Of a DNA stretch of 64,000 nt, positions 7,863-17,281 are shown piece after piece. Numbering within the stretch: the first letter of the stretch is position 1; each line of letters opens with the position of its first letter. The position numbers were made by a program, and so were the translations under genes. The notes under the pieces were generated by a model. The model made no database searches. It had not been told where the DNA came from and saw only the letters and a program-made list of their open reading frames with translations. Source of the DNA: Sphingopyxis sp. H115 (GTDB lineage: Bacteria > Pseudomonadota > Alphaproteobacteria > Sphingomonadales > Sphingomonadaceae); contig NZ_LNSA01000013.1 in the NCBI RefSeq assembly GCF_001468465.1, forward strand, positions 1 to 64,000, read 5' to 3'.

Positions 7863-8855
7863 ATGACTTTTTTCAATTCGTTCGCAGATCTGGCTCAGGC
7901 ACGGATCAATCTCGCCGATGCTCGTGAAGGGATCACGGAATCCTATGACGGAGCGTTTCTTGAACACAGCGATCTGGCAAAGCTCAACATCATCGAGGCT
8001 CCAATCGCCGCAGAGATGCCGGATCCCGACATGGCGCGCCGCGCCGTGGAGATGGCAATCGGAACGATCTTCGATGTCCTCAAGGACACGCGCATGGAGG
8101 AATTTGCGCAGCAACTCGCCTGGGGCATGGTCAACTCCTTCCACATGACCGCACGCCTGGCTGAAGGTCGCGAGGACGATGCTGCAAAGAAGCTGGGCGA
8201 AATGGCCCGCCACTTCGACCCTTCGGAGATTTACGCTGTCGAGCTCGAGGAAACACAACAGCTCTGCCAGACACTGCAAGGATGCCGCGAAGCGCTCGAG
8301 GCGATGCGCGATCATGCAGCGGACGTCTACCGGGTCGAAACCGGTCGCCCCTTCACGGCCGCACGGGGATCGCAAGTCAGCAAGAACGGGGTTACCGCAA
8401 GCCAGGTGCAGGCACGCGATTTCCTCGCCGCACGCGCCAAGGATCGCAGGGCACAATTCCAGCCCGATGGCCCGCTGGTGATCGTGTCAGGTGGCCAGAA
8501 GGATTGGCACGATTTTGCGATGATCTGGGCTATCCTCGACGACATCAAGTCGCGGATCCCGAACATGGTCCTGGGCACGACCGGCATGCGCAAGGGCGTC
8601 GACGCCATGGCCGGTGCATGGGCGCAGCAGAACGGGGTCAACACGATCCTGTTCGTCCCCGATCAGCGCCACGGCAACCGGGCTCCGTTCCTGCGCAACG
8701 AGAGCATCGTTAAGCTGAACCCTGTTGAAGCGATCATCGGTGAAGGGTCGGGCATCCAGTCCAACCTTGCACAGCGCCTCCGTCAGGCAGGCGTGCCGCT
8801 GCACATCCGCCGGATCAGTGATCAGGCGCAGGTTCGGTCGCGCAACTTTGCGTGA
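7863..8855 (+). CDS. DUF2493 / SLOG-domain (YspA-like) protein
   Basis: A 330-aa protein. The C-terminal third has the DUF2493 (cpYpsA-related SLOG) pattern: GPLVIVSGGQKDWHDFAMIW, then a G-x-x-K-G-x-D-x-x-A-x-x-W motif (TTGMRKGVDAMAGAW) and FVPDQRHGNRAPFLRN. The fold is Rossmann-like and is thought to bind nucleotides or nucleotide-derived ligands; it recurs on plasmids and phages. The N-terminal 190 residues are helical and unassigned. The start at 7863 has GGAGG 7 nt upstream, whereas an upstream ATG (7809) has none. A terminator follows. Confidence 0.75.
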   Translation: MTFFNSFADLAQARINLADAREGITESYDGAFLEHSDLAKLNIIEAPIAAEMPDPDMARRAVEMAIGTIFDVLKDTRMEEFAQQLAWGMVNSFHMTARLAEGREDDAAKKLGEMARHFDPSEIYAVELEETQQLCQTLQGCREALEAMRDHAADVYRVETGRPFTAARGSQVSKNGVTASQVQARDFLAARAKDRRAQFQPDGPLVIVSGGQKDWHDFAMIWAILDDIKSRIPNMVLGTTGMRKGVDAMAGAWAQQNGVNTILFVPDQRHGNRAPFLRNESIVKLNPVEAIIGEGSGIQSNLAQRLRQAGVPLHIRRISDQAQVRSRNFA

Positions 8856-8864
8856 GCGCTCTTC

Positions 8865-8905
8865 GGAAGGCTCCGGCTTATCCCGGGGCCTTCCGCTCTT
8901 CTTTT
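8865..8905 (+). terminator. Rho-independent terminator after the DUF2493 gene
   Basis: GGAAGGCTCCGG pairs with CCGGGGCCTTCC (12 bp, one G-U) around a 6-nt loop and is followed by a T-rich tail (CTCTTCTTTT). It begins 9 bp after the stop codon. Confidence 0.75.
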
Positions 8906-9194
8906 GCGCAAGGGGCGGGCTCTGGGGGCATCGAACCCCCTTCGCCCGCTGACGCGAGCATCGCGATCCCCTGAGTTTATCAGGCGCGCTTGTGCCTTGG
9001 CTCGGCGCGCCTTGCCCATGCTCGATGCTTTGCATCTTGCGGGCATCGCTGCCGCACTAACTGCCACACCCGGACAATGGGTCGACCAGCCATCCTTGGG
9101 GTGAACCAGAACCACCTGGCGGCATTCTGCCACCAGCTCAGGTAGTGAGAAAGAAGAGGGGGATGGAGGAGACGAGCAGCGACAGGAGGCAAAG

Positions 9195-9761
9195 ATGCTC
9201 GTCACATTCCGCGTCAAGGATATCGAGACAAGGCTCAATTCGAAACCGGCTCAGATATGCCCGCCAGAGCTCGCAGCACTGATGCGCAGACTGCACACCG
9301 CCAACAGCACGATCGATGCAGACCCAGGCGAATTCCTGGCCGCGCCCCTGAACTTCGAGATCAATGCCAACGCGCTTGCGATCGCCGAGTTCGCATCCTG
9401 TTTCGACCATCGCCCGGAAATGATCGCGATCGTCGAGGAAGCACAGTTTCTTGGACGAATGCTGCGGATCGAGCACCACCAATACGACGCACCGATCACG
9501 ATGCGGGTGAGTGAGCACATTGCACTGGTAGGCGACATCACAATGAGCAGCGACCTTGCTGCAAAGGTGCTCACCTCGCTTGGCTACCACCGCCAAGAAT
9601 CTGGCCAACTGTCCCTGCAAAAGCTTGGGACAGCGCTCGAGGATCACCGGACTTATGCGGCTTTCGCCAAGGCAGGAATCACTCCGCTCTTCGAAAGCCT
9701 CGCGTTCATCGCCGCCACCGATTGTGGAGAGCAACATCCGCTGCTCGAATGGACCTCATGA
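9195..9761 (+). CDS. Hypothetical plasmid protein, 188 aa
   Basis: A 188-residue soluble protein with no recognised domain, signal peptide or membrane segment. The start ATG has AGGAGG 6 nt upstream, preceded by GACGAGC as in front of ssb and the 10192 gene. The middle contains a helix-rich stretch (ALAIAEFASCFDHRPEMIAI) and the C-terminus an acidic region. Flanked by 340 bp and 430 bp of gene-free DNA, it appears monocistronic. Confidence 0.6.
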   Translation: MLVTFRVKDIETRLNSKPAQICPPELAALMRRLHTANSTIDADPGEFLAAPLNFEINANALAIAEFASCFDHRPEMIAIVEEAQFLGRMLRIEHHQYDAPITMRVSEHIALVGDITMSSDLAAKVLTSLGYHRQESGQLSLQKLGTALEDHRTYAAFAKAGITPLFESLAFIAATDCGEQHPLLEWTS

Positions 9762-10191
9762 CTATCCGGACAGCAGTTCACGAGCAGCCACGAACCGACT
9801 GAACTCGTCGCCATGTTTAACGCTCGATCTGCAAATTGCCTCCTGCAGGATCGAGGTGGAAAAGGGTGCCCGGCACGTTGCCGCGGTGCCCTTTTTTCAT
9901 GCCCCCTGGGTCACGGCACTGCCGAACAACCACATTCCGGCACATAGCTTTCGCGAAGTCGCTGGTAACGCATGCCTCCCGCCGCAGGCACGTCCACCAC
10001 CATCGCCATGAGCACCCCGCCAGCATACTGGTCAACCACTAATTTCCCGACCGAGAAGCCGTGCTGCGCCGGCTTCCGCACCATCGAAAAATTAGCGGTC
10101 AAGCCTCCGCTTCGCTCCGGTGACCAGCACACTGACGGGGCGCTGTTTCATGGCATGGCGGACGAGCCGCCGAGCGCCAGGAGGCAAGGTC
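9762..10191. other. Gene-free stretch with a shared leader at its end
   Basis: No supported gene in 430 bp. The last 35 bp contain the hairpin-like GGCGG-ACGAG-CCGCC (10159-10173) and AGGAGG (10179-10184) directly before the next gene, closely resembling the leader of ssb. Confidence 0.45.
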
Positions 10192-10443
10192 ATGTGCTAC
10201 ACAACAGAAAGCTACGAAGACGACATTTCAGTGCTTCGCCAGATCAATCCCAACATCATCGCCCTTGATGAAAAAACGCTCGAAGCTGAGCGGCGCTCCT
10301 ACCACACATTCTTCGACGTCCATGTCGTCGAGACCCGGGACGGGTACATCCTCATTGAGGAGGGAGACTATGGCGAGCTGCCGATGCACCTGATCGATCA
10401 GATCGTCTACACCGCTACAGGCAAAATGGCCGATGAATTCTGA
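10192..10443 (+). CDS. Small hypothetical plasmid protein, 83 aa
   Basis: An 83-aa acidic protein (MCYTTESYEDDISVLRQINP at its start). The ATG at 10192 has AGGAGG 7 nt upstream; an earlier in-frame start at 10120 is Arg-rich and unlikely. No recognised family. The C-terminal half alternates hydrophobic and charged residues (YILIEEGDYGELPMHLIDQI), consistent with a small folded protein. Confidence 0.55.
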   Translation: MCYTTESYEDDISVLRQINPNIIALDEKTLEAERRSYHTFFDVHVVETRDGYILIEEGDYGELPMHLIDQIVYTATGKMADEF

Positions 10444-10491
10444 CGAGACAGGGCGGTGGTCACCGCCGCCCAACTCGGCAAAAATCAGGCC

Positions 10492-10716
10492 TCACCCGCC
10501 GAGCTTTTCGAGAGCAGAAATCGCTACCTTTGGCTTCACTTTGACGGCTAGCTCCAGAAGGGCAATCGCCGTATCCTGACCGACCTTTTTGATGAGCCGA
10601 TTCAGCTCTCGTTCTGCTTCCTCACGCTCAAGCTCTGCAAGCTTCTGCCGGCGCTCCTCCAGCTCCTTTTCCGCTGCTGCCAGGGCAGATCGTTCGCGTT
10701 CAAGTTTCGACACCAT
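10492..10716 (-). CDS. Small coiled-coil protein (DUF6437-like)
   Basis: A 74-aa protein read leftward. Residues 5-45 are a highly charged heptad-like helix (ERSALAAAEKELEERRQKLA), followed by a short helix ending EKLGG. This matches my recollection of the small DUF6437-type proteins of sphingomonad plasmids, but that name is tentative. The start at 10716 has GGAGG 8 nt upstream; the longer frame beginning at 10875 is not supported. It points away from the mobilisation genes. Confidence 0.6.
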   Translation of the reverse strand: MVSKLERERSALAAAEKELEERRQKLAELEREEAERELNRLIKKVGQDTAIALLELAVKVKPKVAISALEKLGG

Positions 10717-11261
10717 TGCGCATTCCTCCAAGCCTTGAAAGACCATGCGAAGATGCACCAATCGCAGGGTCTGTTCGAGGCATTTTTTTGCTTGCTGCTC
10801 TCGCGATACTTCATCTCGAAGCATGCCCAAATTGGACGCCCACCTTGATCGAACGTGGTGCCAATGACGTGACACAGCGGTCCACAGAGGCAGGCCAAAC
10901 GTCTGTGGTCAGTTCGCGAGTCCGGCTCGCCGGCACATTCCCCCCGGAAGACCAGCTGGGCCAGTGATCCCCCTATGGCACTGAACCTAGCACAGGGCCT
11001 AAGTCCCTAATTTTATGCACACCGTACACCGCTGCGCGGTAGGCTGATGCAGCGAAGTTCTGCATATTTCACAATCAGTTAGGTAAGATTTTGCTCGAAA
11101 TTCGCACGGTGCAGTCCGCTGCATACCGTCCAGTGCTCCATCATAAATATAAAAATACAGGGGCTTAGCGCTGCACCGGGCTGCATCTTCTAAGCTCTTG
11201 GCAAGGGGGCTGCAGCGTTATATACTCGGTCCTGCGATAGACGAACCACGCCTGAAAAGGT
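10717..11261. other. A+T-richer gene-free region before the mobilisation genes; candidate oriT
   Basis: 545 bp without a gene. From about 10985 the DNA becomes more A+T-rich (runs such as TCATAAATATAAAAATACAG) and contains repeated GCTGCA/TGCAGC elements at about 11048, 11111, 11120, 11169, 11178 and 11209. It immediately precedes the RHH protein, coupling protein and relaxase genes, where oriT normally sits in MobF plasmids. No nic site could be identified by eye, so this is positional inference. Confidence 0.45.
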
Positions 11262-11561
11262 GTGGTAGTGGAAAAGAAACAGTTTCAGAGCGTCGGTGTA
11301 ACGCTCAGCCCAAGGATGATCGACGTCGTCGATCAACTTGCGGCAAGCCGCGGTGTATCGCGGTCAGAAGCCATCCGCATTGCCCTTGAAGTCGGTATTC
11401 CGCTCCTGAAGGCGGGACTATCGCTCAATGCCGAGCGGGCTGTTACAATCCTCGAGCATACCCAGCTTGCGCTCTCGCTCATCGTCCAGGAGCAATATCC
11501 GGCTGATGCCGAACACCTGATCGCTCAGGCGCTCTCCAACGTGCGAGAGCATCATGGCTGA
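11262..11561 (+). CDS. Ribbon-helix-helix protein, probable relaxosome accessory factor
   Basis: A 99-aa protein with a GTG start (11262 or 11268) and an N-terminal RHH: strand KKQFQSVGVTL, then SPRMIDVVDQLAASRGVSRS and EAIRIALEVG. The C-terminal part is a helical extension. It overlaps the start of the coupling-protein gene (ATGGCTGA at 11554) and directly follows the candidate oriT, so a TraY-like role binding oriT and/or autoregulating the operon is likely. CopG-type partition regulators have the same fold, so the role is inferred from position. Confidence 0.65.
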   Translation: MVVEKKQFQSVGVTLSPRMIDVVDQLAASRGVSRSEAIRIALEVGIPLLKAGLSLNAERAVTILEHTQLALSLIVQEQYPADAEHLIAQALSNVREHHG

Positions 11562-13950
11562 AGACATCAGGTTCAGCAAAAAAGCTGCCACTCTCACCCA
11601 CGCTTCCGCGCGCGGAAAAGTGAAGCGGAACGCAGGCAATTTCACGCGCGGATCGCAGCTGTTCCACCATGAAATCCTGATGACCTGGGCGGGCATCAGA
11701 ATGCCCCTCTACGTCTGGGTCGGAACCGCCATTCTTCTGCTGTGTGCCCTCGTCAGTTTGACCTTCAAGAACCACGAGGTGCAGCTCGTGCTTATGAAGC
11801 TCTACGCCGAGGCTTGGGGCTGGGTTCAGCTCAATCCGAACAAGCCTGTAAACCTGACGCTTCCATCGGGTCAGATGGTGCAAGGCACCATGTCCATGGT
11901 GCCCTATCATCCTGCAGTGGAAAGGGCGTGGGCCAAGGCTGTGCAGGTCAGCATTTCTGCGGGTCTTGGTGCAGCCTTTATCTGCGTCCCATTGACCGTC
12001 TGGTTCGTCGACTTTTCGAAACGGCGCGGCACCGACATTCTGACCGAGCGCCATGAGCGGGGGGCCGTGCTTGTGACACACAGCGAACTGGCCCAAGCCA
12101 TCACCAGCCATAACTGGAAAGCGCATATCAGCGAGTGCCGCAAGCGCACGCCACCAGTGGACCCCGACAAGATCCTCGCAGAGCCCTTGAAGGACCGTGT
12201 TCGGGCGGGTCTGCATGCGCCTTACCGCCTGGCAGGTGTGCCGGTTCCTTGGCGTCTTGAGCAAAGCCATGCGATGTTCATCGGTACTACCGGTGCTGGC
12301 AAGACGACCGAGCTGAAGAAGATCGTCACGCAGGCGCGTGAACGCGGGCATCGCTGCGTCATTTTCGATCTGACCGGCACCTTCGTCGAAAGCTTCTATG
12401 ATGCCGAAACGGACATCATCCTCAACCCGATGGATCGCCGCTGCGTGCCATGGTCGATCTTCAACGACTGCGACAATTACGCCGAATTCATGAGCGCTGC
12501 GACAGCGCTGGTTCCCAGCGGCCATAGCGCGGAAGATGACTTCTGGCAGAAGTCGGCACGCACCCTGTTCGTCGAGATGTGCGTCAAAATGATCAAGATG
12601 GGCGTGCGCTCAAATGGCGCGCTTTCCTACTTCCTGATGCAGTCGGATCTGAAGACGATCCATGCTCAACTTGAAGGCACGATCGCAGGTCCGATGATGT
12701 CACCCGCCGCTGCCAAAATGGCAGAGTCGATCCGGACCACCTTCATCGCCAATGCGAATGTTTTCCGCTTCCTGCCCGAACCTCCTCCGGGCGAAACCGG
12801 CTTCTCAATCAAGAACTGGATGACCACCGAGGTCAAGGAAGGGTCGATCCTTTTCATCACTTCCACGCACCCGGACCTGGTCCTCAATCGCCCGCTTTTG
12901 ACGCTGTGGATGGACCTGGCCGTCAATGCGCTGTTCCACATGGGACGGACCCGAGATCTGCGCACCTGGTTTCTCATCGACGAAGTCCATGCGCTGCATC
13001 GTCTCCCGGCGATCGATCATGGTCTTCAGACCGCCCGCGCGTTTGGCGGAGCCTTCGTGCTTGGCATGCATTCCTTCGACAAGCTTGAAGAAACCTATGG
13101 CGAGAACGGAGCTACCAATCTGGCCTCGCTGGCGGGCACCAAACTGATCCTCAAGACGGCCGATCCCGAGACGTCGCGGCGATGCTCCGAGTTCATTGGC
13201 AACCGTCAGGTCCGGATCATGGATGAAGCCTATTCCTACGGCTATAATGACAACCGCGACGCCTCGACGATCACGCCTCGTACCAACGTCGAAGAACTCG
13301 TCATGCCGGTCGACATCAGCGACCTGCCCAGCATGCACGGGTTCGTGAAATTCCCCGACGGTTTCCCCGCTGCCAGGATCAGGCTGACGTGGAAGGATTA
13401 CGAACCCCGCGCCAAGGGTTTCGAGCGTGTCACCGACATGCGCGCCGCCGAATACATCCCACCGTCCGGGGATATCGCGGAATTGGGGGGTGGGGATAGG
13501 GAAGGCGCACAACCTGACATCGCGCCTAAGGAGCGGAAGGATCGCGAAGAGGTCGCGCTGAGTGAGGCTGAGCGGGCGGCGCAGCAGCTGAGGGAGGCGA
13601 TCGAGGGGCCATTGAACCCTGAGCGCGAGCTGACCGAGGAGGAGGTAACACGCAAGATTGAGGATGAAGAGGAGCGGGCAGACTTCGAGCGAAAGCCAGC
13701 GCAAGGGGAGCTGTATGGCTATAACCGCCCTGGCAAGAAGGACCAGCGCGACCGGCAAAACCTTGCCATGCGCGACAGCGAAGAGCGCGGCGCGCAAGCG
13801 AAGATCGAAGGGCCGAAGGGGCGAGCGCAGAACAGCAGGGCAGACGCGCAGGAGAGCGAGCTTTCCAAAGAGAACATGCGCGGCATCGGCAACGAAAAGC
13901 AGAGCCGTCAGGACCCTTCCATCGACGATGATCAGGAGCTTGGGCGATGA
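11554..13950 (+). CDS. traD: Type IV coupling protein, TraD/MobB type
   Basis: A 798-aa VirD4/TraD-family ATPase that links the relaxosome to a type IV secretion channel at the inner membrane. Two N-terminal membrane segments lie at about residues 52-72 and 130-152. Walker A is GTTGAGKTTE (about residue 243) and Walker B FLIDEVHALH (about 473). The ATPase core is followed from about residue 630 by a long, highly charged tail of Glu/Arg/Lys repeats, probably the relaxosome-binding region. It overlaps both neighbours by 4-8 bp (RHH gene upstream, XRE gene downstream), a tightly coupled operon. The IncF-like TraD type matches the MobF relaxase that follows. Confidence 0.9.
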   Translation: MAEDIRFSKKAATLTHASARGKVKRNAGNFTRGSQLFHHEILMTWAGIRMPLYVWVGTAILLLCALVSLTFKNHEVQLVLMKLYAEAWGWVQLNPNKPVNLTLPSGQMVQGTMSMVPYHPAVERAWAKAVQVSISAGLGAAFICVPLTVWFVDFSKRRGTDILTERHERGAVLVTHSELAQAITSHNWKAHISECRKRTPPVDPDKILAEPLKDRVRAGLHAPYRLAGVPVPWRLEQSHAMFIGTTGAGKTTELKKIVTQARERGHRCVIFDLTGTFVESFYDAETDIILNPMDRRCVPWSIFNDCDNYAEFMSAATALVPSGHSAEDDFWQKSARTLFVEMCVKMIKMGVRSNGALSYFLMQSDLKTIHAQLEGTIAGPMMSPAAAKMAESIRTTFIANANVFRFLPEPPPGETGFSIKNWMTTEVKEGSILFITSTHPDLVLNRPLLTLWMDLAVNALFHMGRTRDLRTWFLIDEVHALHRLPAIDHGLQTARAFGGAFVLGMHSFDKLEETYGENGATNLASLAGTKLILKTADPETSRRCSEFIGNRQVRIMDEAYSYGYNDNRDASTITPRTNVEELVMPVDISDLPSMHGFVKFPDGFPAARIRLTWKDYEPRAKGFERVTDMRAAEYIPPSGDIAELGGGDREGAQPDIAPKERKDREEVALSEAERAAQQLREAIEGPLNPERELTEEEVTRKIEDEEERADFERKPAQGELYGYNRPGKKDQRDRQNLAMRDSEERGAQAKIEGPKGRAQNSRADAQESELSKENMRGIGNEKQSRQDPSIDDDQELGR

Positions 13951-14243
13951 GCGCGGCCGCGCAAACTGGCCATGTGTCCCCGTCAATGTGCCCGCATTGT
14001 GCCGGTACGATCGGGCGGCGGATAAAGACCGTCCGAGCGGCTCTGGGTATCTCCCAGCACGTGATGGCATTGCAGCTCGGGATCGCGGACAAGACCATCA
14101 AGAACTATGAAGGTGGGCACAGGGATCCGCCCTCCAGCCTGATCGCTGCCATCTGCGAACAGTTCCGCATCGATGCCGCCTGGCTTCTGCTGGGCGATGC
14201 TTCGCGGCCGATGTTCCAGCATGAGCAGGCAAGGGTGGCCTGA
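13947..14243 (+). CDS. XRE-family helix-turn-helix regulator
   Basis: A 98-aa protein with an N-terminal CPHC pair (C15, C18) and an XRE HTH: IGRRIKTVRAALGISQHVMA, then QLGIADKTIKNYEGGHRDP. The C-terminal segment (IDAAWLLLGD) is typical of phage-type repressors. It overlaps the coupling-protein stop by 4 bp and is separated from the relaxase start by one base, so it probably regulates this transfer operon from within. The Cys pair could bind metal. Confidence 0.8.
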   Translation: MSAAAQTGHVSPSMCPHCAGTIGRRIKTVRAALGISQHVMALQLGIADKTIKNYEGGHRDPPSSLIAAICEQFRIDAAWLLLGDASRPMFQHEQARVA

Positions 14244-14244
14244 G

Positions 14245-17200
14245 ATGCTGTCGGTCGCATCGGTCGCATCTGCAGGCGGCGCCGCAAACTACTTTGCCAA
14301 GGACGACTACTATGTCGGCGATGGTCCTGCCGAGCTTAGCGAATGGGGTGGCGAGGGCGCGAAAGCGCTCGGGCTTGCAGGCCCAGTTGCCAAGGAAGAC
14401 TTCGAAAAAGTCCTCGATGGCAAGTTGCCCGATGACACGGTCGTAAATGGCAATGCAAACCGCCGCTCGGGCATAGACCTCACATTCTCGATGCCGAAGT
14501 CAGCCAGCCTGCTGGCGCAGTTGGGCGGCGACAAACGGATTCTCGATGCACAGCAGGCCGCCGTCAAGGCGACCATGGCCTATCTCGAGAAGCACTATGC
14601 GCAGGCCCGCGATCGTTCGCGCAATGCCAACGGCGAGGGCGTGGTCACAGGCAAGCTCCTCTATGCCCTGTTCCAGCACGACACGAGCCGGGCGCTGGAC
14701 CCGCAGAACCATACCCATGCTGTCATTGCCGCGATGACCCAAGACAAGGATGGCAACTGGAAGGCGCTGTGGAACGGAGAGATCTGGAAGAACAACACAG
14801 TCCTTGGCTCCATCTACAACGCCGCGCTGCGGACGAACCTCGAGAAGCTCGGCTACGAAACCCAGATCACGGGCAAGCACGGCCAGTTCGAGATCAAGGG
14901 CGTGGCGCGCGATGTGATCGAAGCCTTCAGCCAGCGTCGCCTGACCATTCTGGCAACGGCCGAGAAACTCGGGAAGAGCGCTAACGACACAGAAGCCTTG
15001 CGTGAAATCACCAAGCGCACCCGCGATCCCAAGCTCAATCCGGATGATAAGCAGGCGCTTCGGCAGGAATGGGCGAGGCGCGCTGCCGGGCTGGGGTTCG
15101 ATGCCAAGGCGCTGGTCGAACAGGCGCGGGAACGCGGCTCCGAGGGGCGTGAAAGCCCTTTGGGGTCGCCGCAGCGTGTCCAGGAGACTCTTAGTGCGCT
15201 CCGCGACAGCGCCAAGCTCTACACTCGGCCAGCAGACACACTGACAACCAATGGCCTGCAACGGATCACTCTGACGCCCACGCAGCTGCGCACTGAGATG
15301 GCAACCGCTTCTGCGATCAGGATCATCGGCGAACGTGAAACCTCCTGGACCCGGGGCGAGCTGGTCAAGACCGCGCTCGACCTTGGGGTGAAGGGTGTGA
15401 CCGCTGATGGGGTTGAAGCGAGGATTGGCGTGTTGGTGGCCGACGGGAGGGTGCTCGAGGGCAAGAGCGACAGGCTCGATGGCAGGCCTGAGAGATTCAC
15501 CACGCCCGAGCATGTCGCAATCGAGCGGGCAACCCTTGCCAATGTCGCCGCCGGAAAGGGCGCAGGCCAGGCCATCATTGAAGCTGCCGAGGCACCCGGG
15601 CGCTTGCGGCAAGTAGCGGGCACCCACGAGCTCAATGCCGAGCAGATTGCCGCGGGAACTCTGGCGCTGGCCAGCAAGGACCGCACGATCGTGATCCAGG
15701 GTGTCGCGGGCGCAGGCAAGACGACAATCATTTCGGCCATCGCAAGCGTAGCTCATCAGGAGGGAAGGGAGGTGATCGGGCTCGCCTTTGCCAACAAGAT
15801 GGTGAGCGATCTTCGCAGCGATACAGCGATCCGGGGGCCGGACGGTGAGGTTGTCAGGCAGGGTATCACAGCAAGAACCGTCTCATCCTTCGTGAATGAG
15901 CATCTGCGGCCCACGCTTGAGGGCTCAGGTCCGAAGTTCGAGGCATCACGAGAGACCTTGCGCGGCAAAGTGCTGGTCTTGGACGAGGCTTCGCTCGTTG
16001 CGAACAAGCCGATGAATGACCTGCTCACGATCGCCAACCGGCTTGGGGTTGAAAAGCTGGTCATGATCGGAGACCGGGCCCAGCTGCAGCCGATCGAGGC
16101 GGGCAAAAGCTTTTCGCTGATCCAGTCCGATAACCCCGCCATAGCCCGCATCGATACCAGCCTTCGGCAGCGCACCGAACATATGAAGGAAGCCGCTGGC
16201 CTCGCGCGCGCCGGAATGTTCAAGGAAAGCTTTGCCTCGCTTGGCGAGCGTGTGGTCGAAGCTGGCGCAGACCACCTCAAGGTCACCGCGCAGAAATGGC
16301 TGGAGCTATCGCCAGAAGACCGCGAGCGTACCGCGATCTACTCATCGGGTCGTGCAGCGCGCGGCGAACTCAACCGGATGGTCCAGCAGGGCCTAAAGGC
16401 AGAAGGGGCGATCCAGGGGGAAGGGCTGAGGCTGACCACGCTCCTCCCGGCCCATGCGACGCGCGAGGAGCTGCGCTACGCCTCGACCTACAGCAAGGGC
16501 CAGCTGCTCGAAGTGACGCGCCAGAACGCCCCCGGAGGGCTTGTTCGGGGGCGGTACGATGTCGAAAGCATAGACGTGAAGGGCCGGGTCATGCTGCGCG
16601 ATGAAAGCGGCAAGCTGATCAAATTCGATCCGGCGGCGATCGACCCTTCGGACAAGCGCGATGCCTTGAGGCTCTCCGAAAAGCACAAGGAGACAATCTA
16701 CGAGGGCGACAAGATCCGCTGGACCGAAAAGGATGATGCCAGGGGGCTGATGAAGTCCGAGGAGGCGAGGATCCTCGGGATCAGGGATGGGATCGTCACG
16801 CTCGAGAACAAGGCAGGCGAGATCGTAGAACTCAAGCAGAATGACCGCATGCTCGAGCGCATGGGCCTGGCCTATGCGATCAACATGCATCAGGCGCAGG
16901 GCGACACGCGCGACATGGCGATCGGTGAGATGCACTCATCGGCCAGGCACTTGTCGAACCAGCGTCTGGCGCTCGTCATGATGACCCGGGTGCGCGACGA
17001 CATCATAGTCGTCACCAACGACCGCGATCGGCTTCTCGCACAGATCGGCCGCAACCCGGGCGACAAGACCAGCGCACTCGAAACCCTCGGCGAAAAGCAG
17101 GTCGAGGCCAAGCGCAGCGGCCGCGAGGCTGGCGAATTCCGGCCCACAATTCCCGATCATTTGAGGGCGCCCGAGGACAGGCAAGCAAATGCCTCACGGA

Positions 17201-17271
17201 TCGATCCGGCGAGCCTTCGGGCAACGCCCCAGCTCGATGTGCCCGAACGCAACATCGAACGCAGCCGATAG
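14245..17271 (+). CDS. traI: MobF conjugative relaxase-helicase (TraI/TrwC family)
   Basis: A 1,008-aa protein that would nick oriT, attach covalently to the 5' end and unwind the transferred strand. The N-terminal relaxase has the MobF tyrosines (Y16, Y22, Y23) and the metal-binding histidines (H145 in FQHDTSRALDP, H156 and H158 in NHTHAV). The C-terminal helicase has Walker A GVAGAGKTT (about residue 487), VLDEASLV (about 578) and a late INMHQAQGDT motif. The start at 14245 gives the canonical MLSVASV opening; a longer frame from 14173 overlaps the upstream gene. At about 1,000 aa it resembles TrwC more than the 1,750-aa F TraI. Last gene of the overlapping core operon. Confidence 0.92.
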   Translation: MLSVASVASAGGAANYFAKDDYYVGDGPAELSEWGGEGAKALGLAGPVAKEDFEKVLDGKLPDDTVVNGNANRRSGIDLTFSMPKSASLLAQLGGDKRILDAQQAAVKATMAYLEKHYAQARDRSRNANGEGVVTGKLLYALFQHDTSRALDPQNHTHAVIAAMTQDKDGNWKALWNGEIWKNNTVLGSIYNAALRTNLEKLGYETQITGKHGQFEIKGVARDVIEAFSQRRLTILATAEKLGKSANDTEALREITKRTRDPKLNPDDKQALRQEWARRAAGLGFDAKALVEQARERGSEGRESPLGSPQRVQETLSALRDSAKLYTRPADTLTTNGLQRITLTPTQLRTEMATASAIRIIGERETSWTRGELVKTALDLGVKGVTADGVEARIGVLVADGRVLEGKSDRLDGRPERFTTPEHVAIERATLANVAAGKGAGQAIIEAAEAPGRLRQVAGTHELNAEQIAAGTLALASKDRTIVIQGVAGAGKTTIISAIASVAHQEGREVIGLAFANKMVSDLRSDTAIRGPDGEVVRQGITARTVSSFVNEHLRPTLEGSGPKFEASRETLRGKVLVLDEASLVANKPMNDLLTIANRLGVEKLVMIGDRAQLQPIEAGKSFSLIQSDNPAIARIDTSLRQRTEHMKEAAGLARAGMFKESFASLGERVVEAGADHLKVTAQKWLELSPEDRERTAIYSSGRAARGELNRMVQQGLKAEGAIQGEGLRLTTLLPAHATREELRYASTYSKGQLLEVTRQNAPGGLVRGRYDVESIDVKGRVMLRDESGKLIKFDPAAIDPSDKRDALRLSEKHKETIYEGDKIRWTEKDDARGLMKSEEARILGIRDGIVTLENKAGEIVELKQNDRMLERMGLAYAINMHQAQGDTRDMAIGEMHSSARHLSNQRLALVMMTRVRDDIIVVTNDRDRLLAQIGRNPGDKTSALETLGEKQVEAKRSGREAGEFRPTIPDHLRAPEDRQANASRIDPASLRATPQLDVPERNIERSR

Positions 17272-17281
17272 GAGGAAGATC

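Noticed and set aside
8917..8940. tRNA-like sequence (GGGCTCT and GGGGG-CATCGAA-CCCCC)
   Set aside because: On the reverse strand it looks like a T-arm plus the 3' acceptor strand, but no matching 5' acceptor, D-arm or anticodon arm was found in the next 80 nt. At most an attachment-site-like remnant.
12805..14070. 421-codon reverse frame antisense to traD
   Set aside because: Mirror of a strong TraD coding region; its length results from biased codon use in G+C-rich DNA.
14500..15756. 418-codon reverse frame antisense to the relaxase
   Set aside because: The forward frame has MobF and helicase motifs; the reverse has none.
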